In this document: piece by piece, positions 1 to 7,945 of the stretch
How positions within the stretch are numbered: position 1 is the first letter of the stretch
Layout of the letters: each line of letters begins with the position of its first letter
DNA from: Jeotgalibaca porci
GTDB lineage: Bacteria > Bacillota > Bacilli > Lactobacillales > Aerococcaceae
Length of the DNA stretch: 64,000 nucleotides
NCBI RefSeq assembly: GCF_011299095.1
Contig: NZ_CP049889.1
Span: forward strand, 1,468,501 to 1,532,500
Reading direction: 5' to 3'
Notes under the pieces: generated by a model
What the model saw: only the letters and a program-made list of their open reading frames with translations
Told to the model about the DNA's origin: nothing
Database searches by the model: none
Position numbers and translations under genes: made by a program

Positions 1-573
1 ACAAAAGAACGGACTTATCTGATGCAGGCAAATGAAGATGAACGTCAACGCTATAATGATGGGAAACTGGATCCAAACGGGCGCTTTTTGATCGGCACAA
101 TGGGTTACGGAGAAACGCTTGAGGGAGAAGCACGTCTGTTTATTATTGAAGATGGCGAAGTGCGTATATTGCTTAGTGATTTGACGCTTTCCAATGGTAT
201 GGGCTGGACGAAGGATGGCCGCACGTTTTACCATATTGATACACCGACTAAAAAAGTCAAGCAGTACGATTATGATTTAGCCAACGGTACGGTATCGAAC
301 GGAAAAACAATCGTTGAGATAACAGGCAATGGTTCTCCAGATGGTATGTGTGTGGATGTGGACGAAAAGATTTGGGTCGCAGAATATGGCGGCAAACAAA
401 TTTGTAAGTGGGACCCTGCTACGGGAGAGAAGTTACTAACGATTCCGATGCCCGTATCCAATATTACCTCTTGCTGCATTGGTGGGGAAAACAAAGCGTA
501 TCTCTATATCACTACTGCCAAAGAGAACGATGAACCGTTATCCGGTGGGCTATTCAAAGTGAAAATTAGATAA
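1..573 (+). CDS. SMP-30/gluconolactonase family protein (3' part)
   Basis: This is the C-terminal part of an SMP-30/gluconolactonase/LRE-like beta-propeller hydrolase; the frame is open from base 1, so the true start lies outside the window. Visible family features are the NGMGWTKDGRTFYHIDT segment, the NGSPDGMCVDVD segment and IWVAEYGG, which carry the Asn and Asp residues that normally bind the catalytic divalent metal. Family members hydrolyse sugar lactones or related esters. About 190 residues of a usual 290 are visible. There is no clear terminator directly after the stop. The substrate cannot be read from the sequence. Confidence 0.85.
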   Translation, partial: TKERTYLMQANEDERQRYNDGKLDPNGRFLIGTMGYGETLEGEARLFIIEDGEVRILLSDLTLSNGMGWTKDGRTFYHIDTPTKKVKQYDYDLANGTVSNGKTIVEITGNGSPDGMCVDVDEKIWVAEYGGKQICKWDPATGEKLLTIPMPVSNITSCCIGGENKAYLYITTAKENDEPLSGGLFKVKIR

Positions 574-640
574 TTAGCGTATAAAAAATGCTCGAAAAGG
601 CTTTTCCCGTGAACCATTTATTAGAGGAAAGAACTGTCCA

Positions 641-742
641 TCAGAAGAGAAACGGCCAAAATACTAGCTTCAAATGTTCCCAAATGCTTTCGTTGATTGG
701 CGCAATCAGTCCCCCACGTCTATTTCGAGCAACAGCATTCAT
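641..742 (-). pseudogene. DUF6512-type membrane protein remnant (33 codons)
   Basis: On the minus strand an AGGAGG ribosome site precedes an ATG that opens a 33-codon frame. It contains INESIWEHLKLVFWPF, which I recognise as the conserved (P/V)NESxWEHLK(L/M)xFxP block of DUF6512 integral membrane proteins, normally about 180-200 residues. The frame stops straight after this block and the residues usually before it (a first membrane helix and a WSGN-like segment) are mostly missing. It is best read as a gene reduced by deletions at both sides but still carrying its start region. The alternative, a chance match, is less likely because the ribosome site is in the right place. Confidence 0.55.
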
Positions 743-908
743 GTAAAAAACCTCCTGCTATTTATTTGTTAAATTAATAATAGAGGACCTAAACAGGTAA
801 ACAAAGAGATATGTCGGAACATCTCGAAAATAGCGCAAAAATCTCCTAAAGTAGCATATAGATAGAAATGAGTAAGCATGGGTTTAGGAAAGTGGGAGGA
901 TGAGTATC

Positions 909-1706
909 ATGGAGAAAAACATAATCAAAAGAAATAATGTCAATGTGGTTGGGAACGGGGATAAAGTTCTCGTTTTTGCACATGGATTTGGATGTGAACA
1001 AGGGATGTGGCGGTATATCTTGCCCGCATTTACACATGATTATCAAGTTGTTCTGTTTGATTATGTGGGATCTGGAAATTCAGATGTCAGTGCGTATGAT
1101 CCAGAAAAATATAACCAGTTGGAAGGATACGCATAAGATGTTATTGATGTAATTGAATCCCTCGCGTTAAGTGATGTCACCTTCGTCGGTCATTCGGTAA
1201 GCTCCATGATTGGTTTGTTGGCAGCGAATGCCCGTCCTGACTTAATTACTGATTTGATTATGATTGGCCCTTCACCTTGTTACTTGAACACAACCGACTA
1301 TCAAGGCGGTTTTGATGAAGCAGATATCACGGATATGTTGGAAATGATGGAAATGAACTTTGAAGGATGGGCTAGCTACATGGCTCCAATGGCGATGGAA
1401 GCTTCTCCCGATGAAGAAAAAGTACGGGACTTGGAAAGTACATTTGTTTCCAATGAACCAGGGATTGCTCGTCAATTCGCAGAAGTAACATTTTTCTCTG
1501 ATTATCGTCATATTTTACCCGAATCTGATGTCAAAACCTTGATTTTACAATGTGCACAAGATAGTATCGTTCCCGTTGAGGTGGGTTATTACTTAAAAGA
1601 TCATCTGAAGAACAGCGAATTATTTGTCATGGAAACGAAAGGTCACTATCCACATATTAGTCAGCCAGAGAAAACAATTGAAGCAATTAGAGCATATATA
1701 GCCTGA
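909..1706 (+). pseudogene. RsbQ-like alpha/beta hydrolase interrupted by an in-frame TAA
   Basis: This is an alpha/beta-hydrolase closely resembling RsbQ, which in Bacillus subtilis supplies a ligand to the PAS domain of RsbP. The frame runs 265 codons (RsbQ is 269 aa) but codon 76 is TAA (1134-1136) in the context GYA-stop-DV, where RsbQ proteins have GYAQDV; one C-to-T change of CAA would produce it. The nucleophile is Ser96 in GHSVSS, the same number as in B. subtilis RsbQ. The acid is in CAQDSIVP and the His in KGHYPHIS. ATG 909 is chosen because GGGAGG (894-899) sits 9 bases upstream. An internal ATG at 1206 could yield a C-terminal piece, but it lacks Ser96. The PAS-GGDEF gene follows 19 bases later. 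Confidence 0.8.
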
Positions 1707-1725
1707 TTATGAGGGGGTATCAGAG

Positions 1726-2709
1726 ATGGAAGAGCGCTTTAAGAATGCGCCTTGTGGTTTTCTATCCATTGATTATGAGGGTTATATCGTCGCTGTCAAT
1801 GATACATTTTTAATTGAAATGAACTATGAACAGGATGAATTGGTTGGTAAACACGTGGAAATCATTTGCCGGCCACCCGCACGTATGATTTTTCATTCTT
1901 ATTTCTATCCGACGATTCATCTTTACGGCAGAGTAAGAGAATTATTTGTGAAATTGATGAAAAAATCTGGAGAAGAAGTACCTTTTATACTAAGTGCACG
2001 CTGCTTCGAGGCCGAGGCTGCGTATCGCGTGGACATTGTGATGTTGCCGATGATAAAGCGGATGGAGTATGAACAGGTTTTACGTCAAACTAAAGTAAAA
2101 GTTGAAGAGATTTTGAAAGAAAAAGAAGTCGCACATCAAGAACTACAAGCGCTATATGCAGAAATTAAAGAAAAGAAAATAGAGTTAGAAAATATGAATG
2201 AGCATTTGGTGGTATTATCCAACACCGACAAGTTGACCAACATCCCTAATCGCAGGTATTTCCACCATAAATTTGATGAAATCGTCATTGAGTATGAAAA
2301 GACTCAGCAACCATTTTCACTCATGATGATGGACATCGATCACTTTAAACGCGTGAATGATCGTTACGGTCATCAAATAGGCGACCAAGTCTTAATTCAA
2401 GTAGCAGCGATTTTATTTGAGAATCTTCCGGAAAATGCCGTAGTAGCACGCTATGGGGGAGAAGAGTTTGTTGTATTACTTCCGGGCATGTCAGAAAACG
2501 ATGCGATGGCTACCGCCGAAATACTGAAAGATAATATTCAACACGCTCATTGGGATATCGTGAACCGGATGACAATCAGTGCCGGTATCGCAACGTTTAC
2601 CGAAGATGATGATCCTTATTCAATCATTACGAAAGCTGATCAAGCACTTTATTTATCCAAAGAAAGAGGTCGTAACTGTGCGACTCATTTTAATATGGTG
2701 TCATCATAA
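1726..2709 (+). CDS. PAS-GGDEF diguanylate cyclase
   Basis: Soluble 327-residue signalling protein: a PAS domain (about residues 5-110), a charged coiled-coil linker (about 110-165) and a GGDEF domain (about 165-322). The active-site loop is intact (GGEEF, residues 244-248), as are MMDIDHFKRVND, the metal-site region, and TISAGIA. It should therefore make cyclic di-GMP from two GTP. The RxxD product-inhibition site is absent (P at -9 and A at -6 relative to GGEEF). It lies 19 bases after the rsbQ-like gene with its own GAGGGGG site, mirroring the RsbQ-RsbP pair but with a cyclase output in place of a PP2C phosphatase. The PAS domain therefore probably depends on the hydrolase product. Confidence 0.88.
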   Translation: MEERFKNAPCGFLSIDYEGYIVAVNDTFLIEMNYEQDELVGKHVEIICRPPARMIFHSYFYPTIHLYGRVRELFVKLMKKSGEEVPFILSARCFEAEAAYRVDIVMLPMIKRMEYEQVLRQTKVKVEEILKEKEVAHQELQALYAEIKEKKIELENMNEHLVVLSNTDKLTNIPNRRYFHHKFDEIVIEYEKTQQPFSLMMMDIDHFKRVNDRYGHQIGDQVLIQVAAILFENLPENAVVARYGGEEFVVLLPGMSENDAMATAEILKDNIQHAHWDIVNRMTISAGIATFTEDDDPYSIITKADQALYLSKERGRNCATHFNMVSS

Positions 2710-2753
2710 AGTGCTCAGCAGCTAATTTAACGAATAAAAAAGGGGTGTATAAC

Positions 2754-3263
2754 ATGGAGACAACACAAGGCTTTGGTCCGGTTTTTGATGAGAAGACACG
2801 CGTTCTAATCTTGGGTAGTCATCCGGGAGTCCCTTCCTTACGTAAAAGACAATATTATGGTAATCCCGGGAATGCTTTTTGGCGGACTGTCTTTCATGCC
2901 CTGGAAGTAACCGACCCCGTTGATTACACGCAACGCTTGGAACTGCTATTGGAGAACGGAATCGGACTGTGGGATGTCTATGATACGGTTCAGCGGGCGG
3001 GTAGTTTGGATGTTAACATTAAGAATGAAACGCTGAACGACTTCTCACGCATATTAGATGGCAGCGACGTTCGGTTGATTATCGCTAACGGTCAAACGGC
3101 TTATCGCGAAACGCAGAAGCATGCTATTTTCGAACGTTATGAAGTTGTCAGTGCCCTTTCAACAAGCGGTCTCAATAACGGACGTGAAAAAGAACGGATG
3201 GCGCAATGGAATCAAGCTATCCGTTATGGATTGAATAAAGAAGAAGGACCAAAAGATGCGTAA
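2754..3263 (+). CDS. DNA-deoxyinosine (hypoxanthine-DNA) glycosylase family
   Basis: The protein belongs to the uracil-DNA-glycosylase superfamily branch annotated as DNA-deoxyinosine glycosylase. Supporting segments are VLILGSHPGVPSL near residue 20, the NPGNAFW block (family form HPRNAFW), NGIGLWDV and STSGLNN near the end. Such enzymes remove deaminated purines such as hypoxanthine from DNA. Length (169 aa) is normal. ATG 2754 is preferred to the upstream ATG at 2745 because the AGGGGTG site lies just ahead of it. The 3' end is part of a shared hairpin with the convergent ligase-like gene. Confidence 0.75.
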   Translation: METTQGFGPVFDEKTRVLILGSHPGVPSLRKRQYYGNPGNAFWRTVFHALEVTDPVDYTQRLELLLENGIGLWDVYDTVQRAGSLDVNIKNETLNDFSRILDGSDVRLIIANGQTAYRETQKHAIFERYEVVSALSTSGLNNGREKERMAQWNQAIRYGLNKEEGPKDA

Positions 3264-3287
3264 AATTCGCTCACTTTGGTCCTTCTA
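3243..3287. terminator. Bidirectional hairpin between convergent genes
   Basis: GAAGGACCAAA (3243-3253) pairs with TTTGGTCCTTC (3275-3285). It overlaps the end of the glycosylase gene and lies just past the stop of the minus-strand gene. Confidence 0.7.
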
Positions 3288-3288
3288 T

Positions 3289-3915
3289 TTAGTTAAATCC
3301 TTTTGGTTCTTTTGCGATAGCTACCAGACGGTTAATCAAAGCGTCATACGTATATCCAGCCGCTTGCGCCAAACGTGGGAAATAAGAAAAATCTTTTCCA
3401 AGACCCGGATAAGTATTCAACTCAATCACGTGTGGGTGTCCCTCGGCGTCGAGACGAATATCCACACGTGCGAAATCTTGGCAACGTAAAATGCGGTACG
3501 TTTTGGCTGCCATTTCTTCAATTTCTGCTTGGAGTTCCGGCGAAAGGTTCGCAGGAATGATTTCCGTACTTTTAGAACCGGCTTTTTCTGTGTTCGTCAG
3601 AATTTGTGGACCATCTTTATGGAAAATGGTTTCTTTAATAGGCAAAATTTCCAGAACTTCATTGCCTATTACTCCGACGGTAAATTCACGACCCGGCAAG
3701 AATTCCTCGACCAGTAAGACCTGCTTGTATAAGTGGAGTTTTTCTTTAATAACTTTCTTCAGTTGCGCAACGGAATCTACTTTGGAAGATTCCGTTACGC
3801 CAATTCCTGACCCTTCATGTTCTGGCTTCACGATCAAAGGAAACGTAAAGTCGGAGCGAATCTCATCTGTTTCATCTACGTTGTCGTACTTGGAATGAAT
3901 TAAAGCGATGTGCAT
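3289..3915 (-). pseudogene. D-Ala-D-Ala ligase-like ATP-grasp protein with an in-frame internal deletion
   Basis: Residues 1-22 (MHIALIHSKYDNVDETDEIR) are the normal N-terminus of a D-alanine-D-alanine-ligase-like ATP-grasp enzyme. Residue 24 onward is already the central ATP-grasp subdomain (FPLIVKPEHEGSGIG). The second half is complete, with VEEFLPGREFTVGVIG, the metal-binding ARVDIR and IELNTYPG. About 100 residues covering the rest of the N-terminal domain are missing, so the protein is 208 aa against a usual 300-330. The join is near 3846-3850 and keeps the frame. A GAGGG site precedes the ATG. It is very likely inactive as a ligase; a functional short form is possible but unsupported. 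Confidence 0.8.
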
Positions 3916-3989
3916 TTCGATCCCTCCATATTGTACTTAATTGATAAACTAAGTATAACATCACCTCGCAAATGTGCCATTAAAAGACA

Positions 3990-4556
3990 TTATGCGCCTT
4001 TGGGACGAATAAATACCCAATTGATTGGCCCCGATTCCGTTTCGCTAAACTGATACCCCATGTCGGTAAAAGACTTAATATCAGTCAGATTGGTTACGCG
4101 TTTACGTGCGATAAAGTTCACCAACTGACCGCGTCCTTTCTTAGAAATCGTGGAATGTTTCTTCAGATGGCCTTCACTATCCCTTTCGAAAAATGAAACG
4201 GAGACGATGTGATCTTCGGGTGTTGCATAGCGCGTGATTGTCTTTGAGAACTCATCGCTTGCTACATTTAAAATCGTACGTCCTTCTTTTACAAGCGCTT
4301 GATAGATCTGGTCGTTCCATTTTTTGTACAAGCCTTTTTCGGTAAAATCACGGCGATAGGCACCGATTTCGTCAAGGGGACGTAGTAGTCCATGCTCGGC
4401 AGAAATAATATGTAACTGTTGGTTTAAGAACGAGAAGTCCTCATTGGTAAGATTTTCCCTTAGATAACGAAATTGTAAGCCATTATAGAGGTGGATTGCT
4501 GGCTGTTGTGAATCGGTGGACGTCATTTCTTTTGACGGTGAAATAATAATATTCAT
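3990..4556 (-). CDS. yaaA: YaaA (DUF328) peroxide-stress protein, short form
   Basis: YaaA family proteins limit intracellular iron and protect DNA during peroxide stress. Recognisable parts are the N-terminal IIISPSKEM, LYNGLQFRYL, LRPLDEI, NVASDEFSK, SKKGRGQLVNFIA and the C-terminal YQFSETESG. The protein is 188 aa against about 245 in the family. The segment that normally lies between the ISPAKKM start and the Y-x-G-I/L-Q-Y block (roughly 50 residues) is absent, consistent with an in-frame internal deletion after about residue 20. The neighbouring ligase-like gene has the same kind of lesion. Function may be lost. Confidence 0.8.
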   Translation of the reverse strand: MNIIISPSKEMTSTDSQQPAIHLYNGLQFRYLRENLTNEDFSFLNQQLHIISAEHGLLRPLDEIGAYRRDFTEKGLYKKWNDQIYQALVKEGRTILNVASDEFSKTITRYATPEDHIVSVSFFERDSEGHLKKHSTISKKGRGQLVNFIARKRVTNLTDIKSFTDMGYQFSETESGPINWVFIRPKGA

Positions 4557-4730
4557 TTTTTACCTTCTTTCTCACTATAGAGGTTACAGGAATTCTTTTA
4601 TTTTTCATAATTGTAAACAATTATAAGGTTAAATGTCTATTAAGTGGCGTGATTCGTATAGCAATAACTGTTAGAATTGTTTATACTTTGTATAAAGTAG
4701 AGAAAATGATTTATATATGAGGAGATTATA

Positions 4731-5603
4731 ATGATTAAAATCATGGCGGATTCGACTTGCGATTTATCACCGGAAGTTCTAGCGCAATATAATATTGGGG
4801 TAGCACCATTGAATATTACAATTAATGGCGTATCATATCAAGATAAAATTGATCTTACAGCAGACGCGTTTTTTGAACAATTACCAAAATTGAAAGAGCT
4901 ACCAACTACAGGGATGCCTAGTCCCGAAGCATATTTGAATATCGTAGATGAAGCCATGAAAGAAGGCTATACGGAGTTTCTATGCATCTGTATGTCAAGT
5001 GGAACAAGTGGTTCCTATCAATCTGCAGTTATTGCAAAGGAACTTTATTTTGAACGTCATCCGGAATCTACAATAAAATTCCATGTAGTCGATTCATTGT
5101 CGATGAGTCATGGTAGTGGGTGGTTAATTCTGAAAACCGCACAATTACGCGAAGAAGGTTACACGTTCGAAGAATTGGTAGCGTTTTGCGAAACGTATAA
5201 AATACGTGTTAAACATTTCTTGTGTGTAGAAGATTTGCATAACTTAATCAAAAGTGGTCGGATTTCCAATGCAGGTGCCTTTATCGGCAGCTTGCTTCAA
5301 GTGAAACCTATCATGACAATGAAAGATACCAAAGGAACAATTGCAACAAAAGTAAGAGGGATGAATAAAGCGTTGAAACACTACGTGGATGAATTCATCA
5401 AACGTGTGGACTTAGAATGGACGAATTTTGTTATCATCGGTTATTCCAACGATCTTTCAATCGCAGAAAAATTAAAAGAACGTCTAGTTGAGAAAGCGCA
5501 TTTCACGGGAAATATCTACATCATGCAGATGGGTGTTGCAGTTGGAACACACGTTGGCCTTGGTGGCGTTTCGATGTTCTTTATGGAAAAAGAAAACCAG
5601 TAA
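4731..5603 (+). CDS. DegV family fatty-acid-binding protein
   Basis: DegV/FakB proteins bind a fatty acid and, with the kinase FakA, present it for phosphorylation and entry into phospholipid synthesis. The 290-residue protein has the usual two-domain layout, with IMADSTCDLS at the N-terminus, LPTTGMPSPEAYLN, the SSGTSGSYQSA loop, VVDSLSMSHG, and LIKSGRISNAGAFIGSLLQVKPI in the second domain. ATG follows ATATGAGGAG with normal spacing. It stands alone, with about 175 bases of AT-rich upstream sequence that should hold its promoter. Which FakB-type lipid it prefers cannot be told. Confidence 0.9.
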   Translation: MIKIMADSTCDLSPEVLAQYNIGVAPLNITINGVSYQDKIDLTADAFFEQLPKLKELPTTGMPSPEAYLNIVDEAMKEGYTEFLCICMSSGTSGSYQSAVIAKELYFERHPESTIKFHVVDSLSMSHGSGWLILKTAQLREEGYTFEELVAFCETYKIRVKHFLCVEDLHNLIKSGRISNAGAFIGSLLQVKPIMTMKDTKGTIATKVRGMNKALKHYVDEFIKRVDLEWTNFVIIGYSNDLSIAEKLKERLVEKAHFTGNIYIMQMGVAVGTHVGLGGVSMFFMEKENQ

Positions 5604-5730
5604 TAAATTGCAAAGAAAATTTCTGACACCCTCACGTTGCGTAGACTGGTGAGCATCCTCTCTGAGAAGGGTTATTATAAGAACTTTCCAGAAAAATGTT
5701 ATATGCTATGAGCAAAGGCAGGTGAGTGCT

Positions 5731-6195
5731 TTGTACTTAATAATGAAGCAGAATGGCTTTACAGAACGACCGTCCTATTATGTTTTTGGCAGTCAGGGTG
5801 AGAAGCTTTACCGAGTGGTACATGAGCCGTTGCAATATGGTCGCTATATAACGATTTATGATGGTAAAACAGAAGTGGAAATCGCTGTCCTGAAAGATGT
5901 TGTGTCGCGCGTTTTTGAAGTTGAGATGGGACTTTTCGTTGCGGACGAAAAGTATCTCGGTGTTAAAGAGTTACGCATTGGGTACCTAGTTTCGGTTCCG
6001 CTCGTAGTAGTGGGAAGAGATTGGTATATTGAAGATGATGGAAAAATTGTGGACGCTGAAGGAAGAAATCTCTTCCAAGTTCAATACAAAAACGGCGAAA
6101 CGCACTTCTTAGTCGATAATGATTTATTAGAACCCATTGAAATACTGGCAGTAGGCTTAGCGAAAAAGTTGCTTGAAGAGCAAATGATTAAATGA
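5731..6195 (+). CDS. LURP-one/tubby C-terminal-like protein
   Basis: A 155-residue soluble protein of short alternating beta-strands, with YLIMKQNGF at the start and repeats of strand-turn segments, resembling the YxjI/LURP-one (tubby C-terminal-like) fold. Such proteins may bind phospholipids, but their role in bacteria is not settled. TTG 5731 is preferred because AGGTGAG (5720-5726) lies just upstream; GTG 5722 overlaps that site and ATG 5743 would remove the first strand. It is a single-gene unit ended by a strong terminator. The family assignment rests on pattern resemblance. Confidence 0.55.
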   Translation: MYLIMKQNGFTERPSYYVFGSQGEKLYRVVHEPLQYGRYITIYDGKTEVEIAVLKDVVSRVFEVEMGLFVADEKYLGVKELRIGYLVSVPLVVVGRDWYIEDDGKIVDAEGRNLFQVQYKNGETHFLVDNDLLEPIEILAVGLAKKLLEEQMIK

Positions 6196-6237
6196 AAAAA
6201 CCGACACCTATCGTAAAATGATAGGTGTCGGTTTTTT
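6195..6237 (+). terminator. Rho-independent terminator
   Basis: An 18-bp stem, ACCGACACCTATC with flanking A-run, pairs with GATAGGTGTCGGT and ends in TTTTTT. It closes the tubby-like gene, and the repeat array starts 15 bases later. Confidence 0.9.
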
Positions 6238-6251
6238 GACGTTCTAGTGCT

Positions 6252-6387
6252 GCGCACTCAAACGCTAAAACGGATTTGAGTGCGCAGTTTTGTTCTATTT
6301 CCGCGCACTCAAACGCTAAAACGGATTTGAGTGCGCAGTTTTGTTCTGTTTCCGCGCACTCAAACGCTAAAATGAATTTGAGTGCGC
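6252..6387. repeat. Tandem palindrome array, 3 units, 51-bp period (family A)
   Basis: Units start at 6252, 6303 and 6354. Each has arms GCGCACTCAAA and TTTGAGTGCGC around a 12-base loop (CGCTAAAACGGA in two, changed in the third), 34 bases in all, followed by a 17-base linker ending in a T-rich stretch. Arms are identical in all three units. It lies between the convergent tubby-like gene and truA. The same arms occur at 13920-14004. Confidence 0.95.
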
Positions 6388-6393
6388 AGGTTA

Positions 6394-7143
6394 CTATACT
6401 TCTTCGTAATATACTTCGTCCAAGAATAAACCGTGGGCAGGAACAGTTTCGCCTGCTTGGGCTCTAATCCCGCTAGTAAAAATCGCGTCAATATCTTCCA
6501 ATTGCATGCGACCGGCGCCAATAGCCAAAATGGTTCCCATTATAATCCGGATTTGATTGTAGAGGAAGCCTTCGCCCACGAAAGCGAATTGAACAAGATT
6601 ACCGTGTTCAATAATTTTGATACTTTCAATCGTACGAACGGTTGATTTTTTCGACTTCTTCAAAGAAGAGAAGCCTAGGAAATCATGACGGCCCACGAAC
6701 TTTTGGCTCGCTTGATGCATCAACGAATAGTTTAATTCGTCGGAAACGTGGAAGCTCCGATTTCTCTCAAAGGCAGAAGGAACGGTATTATTCCAAATGT
6801 AATAGCTATATTTTTTGCTGATTGCATGATAACGTGCGTGGAAACGATCGGGAACATCCAATACTTCTTTCACGACGATATCGCGCGGCAAATAGCGGTT
6901 GAGGTGCTCTTGCATCGCTTCTAAAGTCATCACAGATTCTGTCTTAAAGTTCGCAACTTGTCCATGCGCATGTGTGCCGGCATCCGTACGTCCCGATCCG
7001 ACAATTTCAATCTCTTCTCCTGTCATGTTTGACAAAATATTTTCAATTTTTCCTTGTACTGTTTTGTCGGAATCACCTAGACGTTGCCAGCCTAAATAAC
7101 GGGCTCCGTCATACTCGACAGTCATTTTGATATTTCTCATCAT
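6394..7143 (-). CDS. truA: tRNA pseudouridine synthase A
   Basis: TruA converts uridines 38-40 in the anticodon arm of tRNAs to pseudouridine. The catalytic Asp is in GSGRTDAGTHAHGQ (about residues 49-62). Also present are NRYLPRDIVV, FHARYHAISKKYSYYI, FVGRHDFLGFSS and EGFLYNQIRIIMGT, so both halves of the fold are complete at 249 aa. The start is uncertain between adjacent ATG codons at 7143 and 7140. No hairpin plus U-tract follows the stop; the first structure reached by transcription is the palindrome array. Confidence 0.95.
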   Translation of the reverse strand: MMRNIKMTVEYDGARYLGWQRLGDSDKTVQGKIENILSNMTGEEIEIVGSGRTDAGTHAHGQVANFKTESVMTLEAMQEHLNRYLPRDIVVKEVLDVPDRFHARYHAISKKYSYYIWNNTVPSAFERNRSFHVSDELNYSLMHQASQKFVGRHDFLGFSSLKKSKKSTVRTIESIKIIEHGNLVQFAFVGEGFLYNQIRIIMGTILAIGAGRMQLEDIDAIFTSGIRAQAGETVPAHGLFLDEVYYEEV

Positions 7144-7554
7144 CTATTCACCATTTTCTATATGTATCTCTCACCATTATACCGAAAAAGCTGTCATTTG
7201 CATCGCTGGATTTTTCGTGGTATACTACGTACTCAACATCCTAACATATGCAACACTATGTAAGGAACGAAGGCTTTTCTCTATACTGCAGCAAGTACTG
7301 CAGATACTCGGAACCAAAAATAAGTGAAGTTAAATTTATAAACGAAGTACACAGGTGCTTCATAATGAATTTCCAAGATTTAGATTTGATAGTGAAAAAG
7401 TCGTGTTTCCTAACTATAGGAATACCTTTTTCTTTCTTATAAATAAGAAGCGGAAGGTGCTCAGAGGAGTGCTTTTTTTATTACGGAAAAAAGGAAATCA
7501 AGGGGGTTGAAAAACGCCGGGACGCGCATATGGTGTCCTAAAAAGGAGTACGAT
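7144..7554. other. Intergenic region without a convincing gene
   Basis: About 410 bases lie between divergent truA and the small ORF. Open frames here lack ribosome sites and resemblance. Direct repeats of CTGCAG occur near 7288-7305. A GGGAC...GTCC imperfect hairpin around 7519-7538 precedes the small ORF. A run of seven T after AGTGCT near 7473-7480 could end a short transcript, but its stem is weak. Confidence 0.4.
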
Positions 7555-7680
7555 ATGGAAAATATCGTCTATACCAACACAGAAAATGTGACGGTTGAAA
7601 TATCTTGGGAAGATTATTTCAAAGAAATCGAAATGCGCAAGCAAGAACGATTAAAGAAAAAACCAACACCTAAAAAATAG
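7555..7680 (+). CDS. Small 41-residue protein of unknown function
   Basis: ATG 7555 follows AAAGGAG with ideal spacing, and the frame encodes 41 residues. There is an acidic/aromatic middle (VEISWEDYFKEIEMRK) and a basic tail (QERLKKKPTPKK). It is predicted to be a short amphipathic helix and has no membrane segment. A strong terminator starts 26 bases after the stop, so this is a compact monocistronic unit. I do not recognise the family. Real translation is supported by the ribosome site and terminator placement only. Confidence 0.6.
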   Translation: MENIVYTNTENVTVEISWEDYFKEIEMRKQERLKKKPTPKK

Positions 7681-7706
7681 ATAAAAGTGTTTCACTCTTA
7701 TCTCCC

Positions 7707-7756
7707 AAGAACTCGCAAAGTTAGCGTAAAAACCTAACTTTTTCGGGTTCTTTTTT
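7707..7756 (+). terminator. Rho-independent terminator of the small ORF
   Basis: AAGAACTCG...AAAGTTAG pairs with CTAACTTT..CGGGTTCTT, followed by six T. Confidence 0.85.
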
Positions 7757-7945
7757 CGACACAACTTGAAGGCGCTTTCTGATTATGTCATAATAGATGT
7801 GGTATCTACTAAGATATAATCTTTCCTATTTGGAAATGATTAAAACGTTTGTTTAGTATCTCTACCCATTCATGTGGTATAGTGAACAAACATTATGCTA
7901 CAAATTGATAGTTAAAATAAAGTACTTTAATGAGGAGTGGACAAG

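Noticed and set aside
7127-7442. Two 64-66 codon frames between truA and the small ORF
   Set aside because: No ribosome sites, no recognisable composition, and the first overlaps the truA start region on the other strand.
7501-7554. Riboswitch before the 41-aa ORF
   Set aside because: The GGGAC...GTCC hairpin is short and matches no class I recognise; evidence is too weak.
7852-7862. cre box before the oxidoreductase at 7946
   Set aside because: AAACGTTT is palindromic, but the flanks do not fit the cre consensus on either strand.
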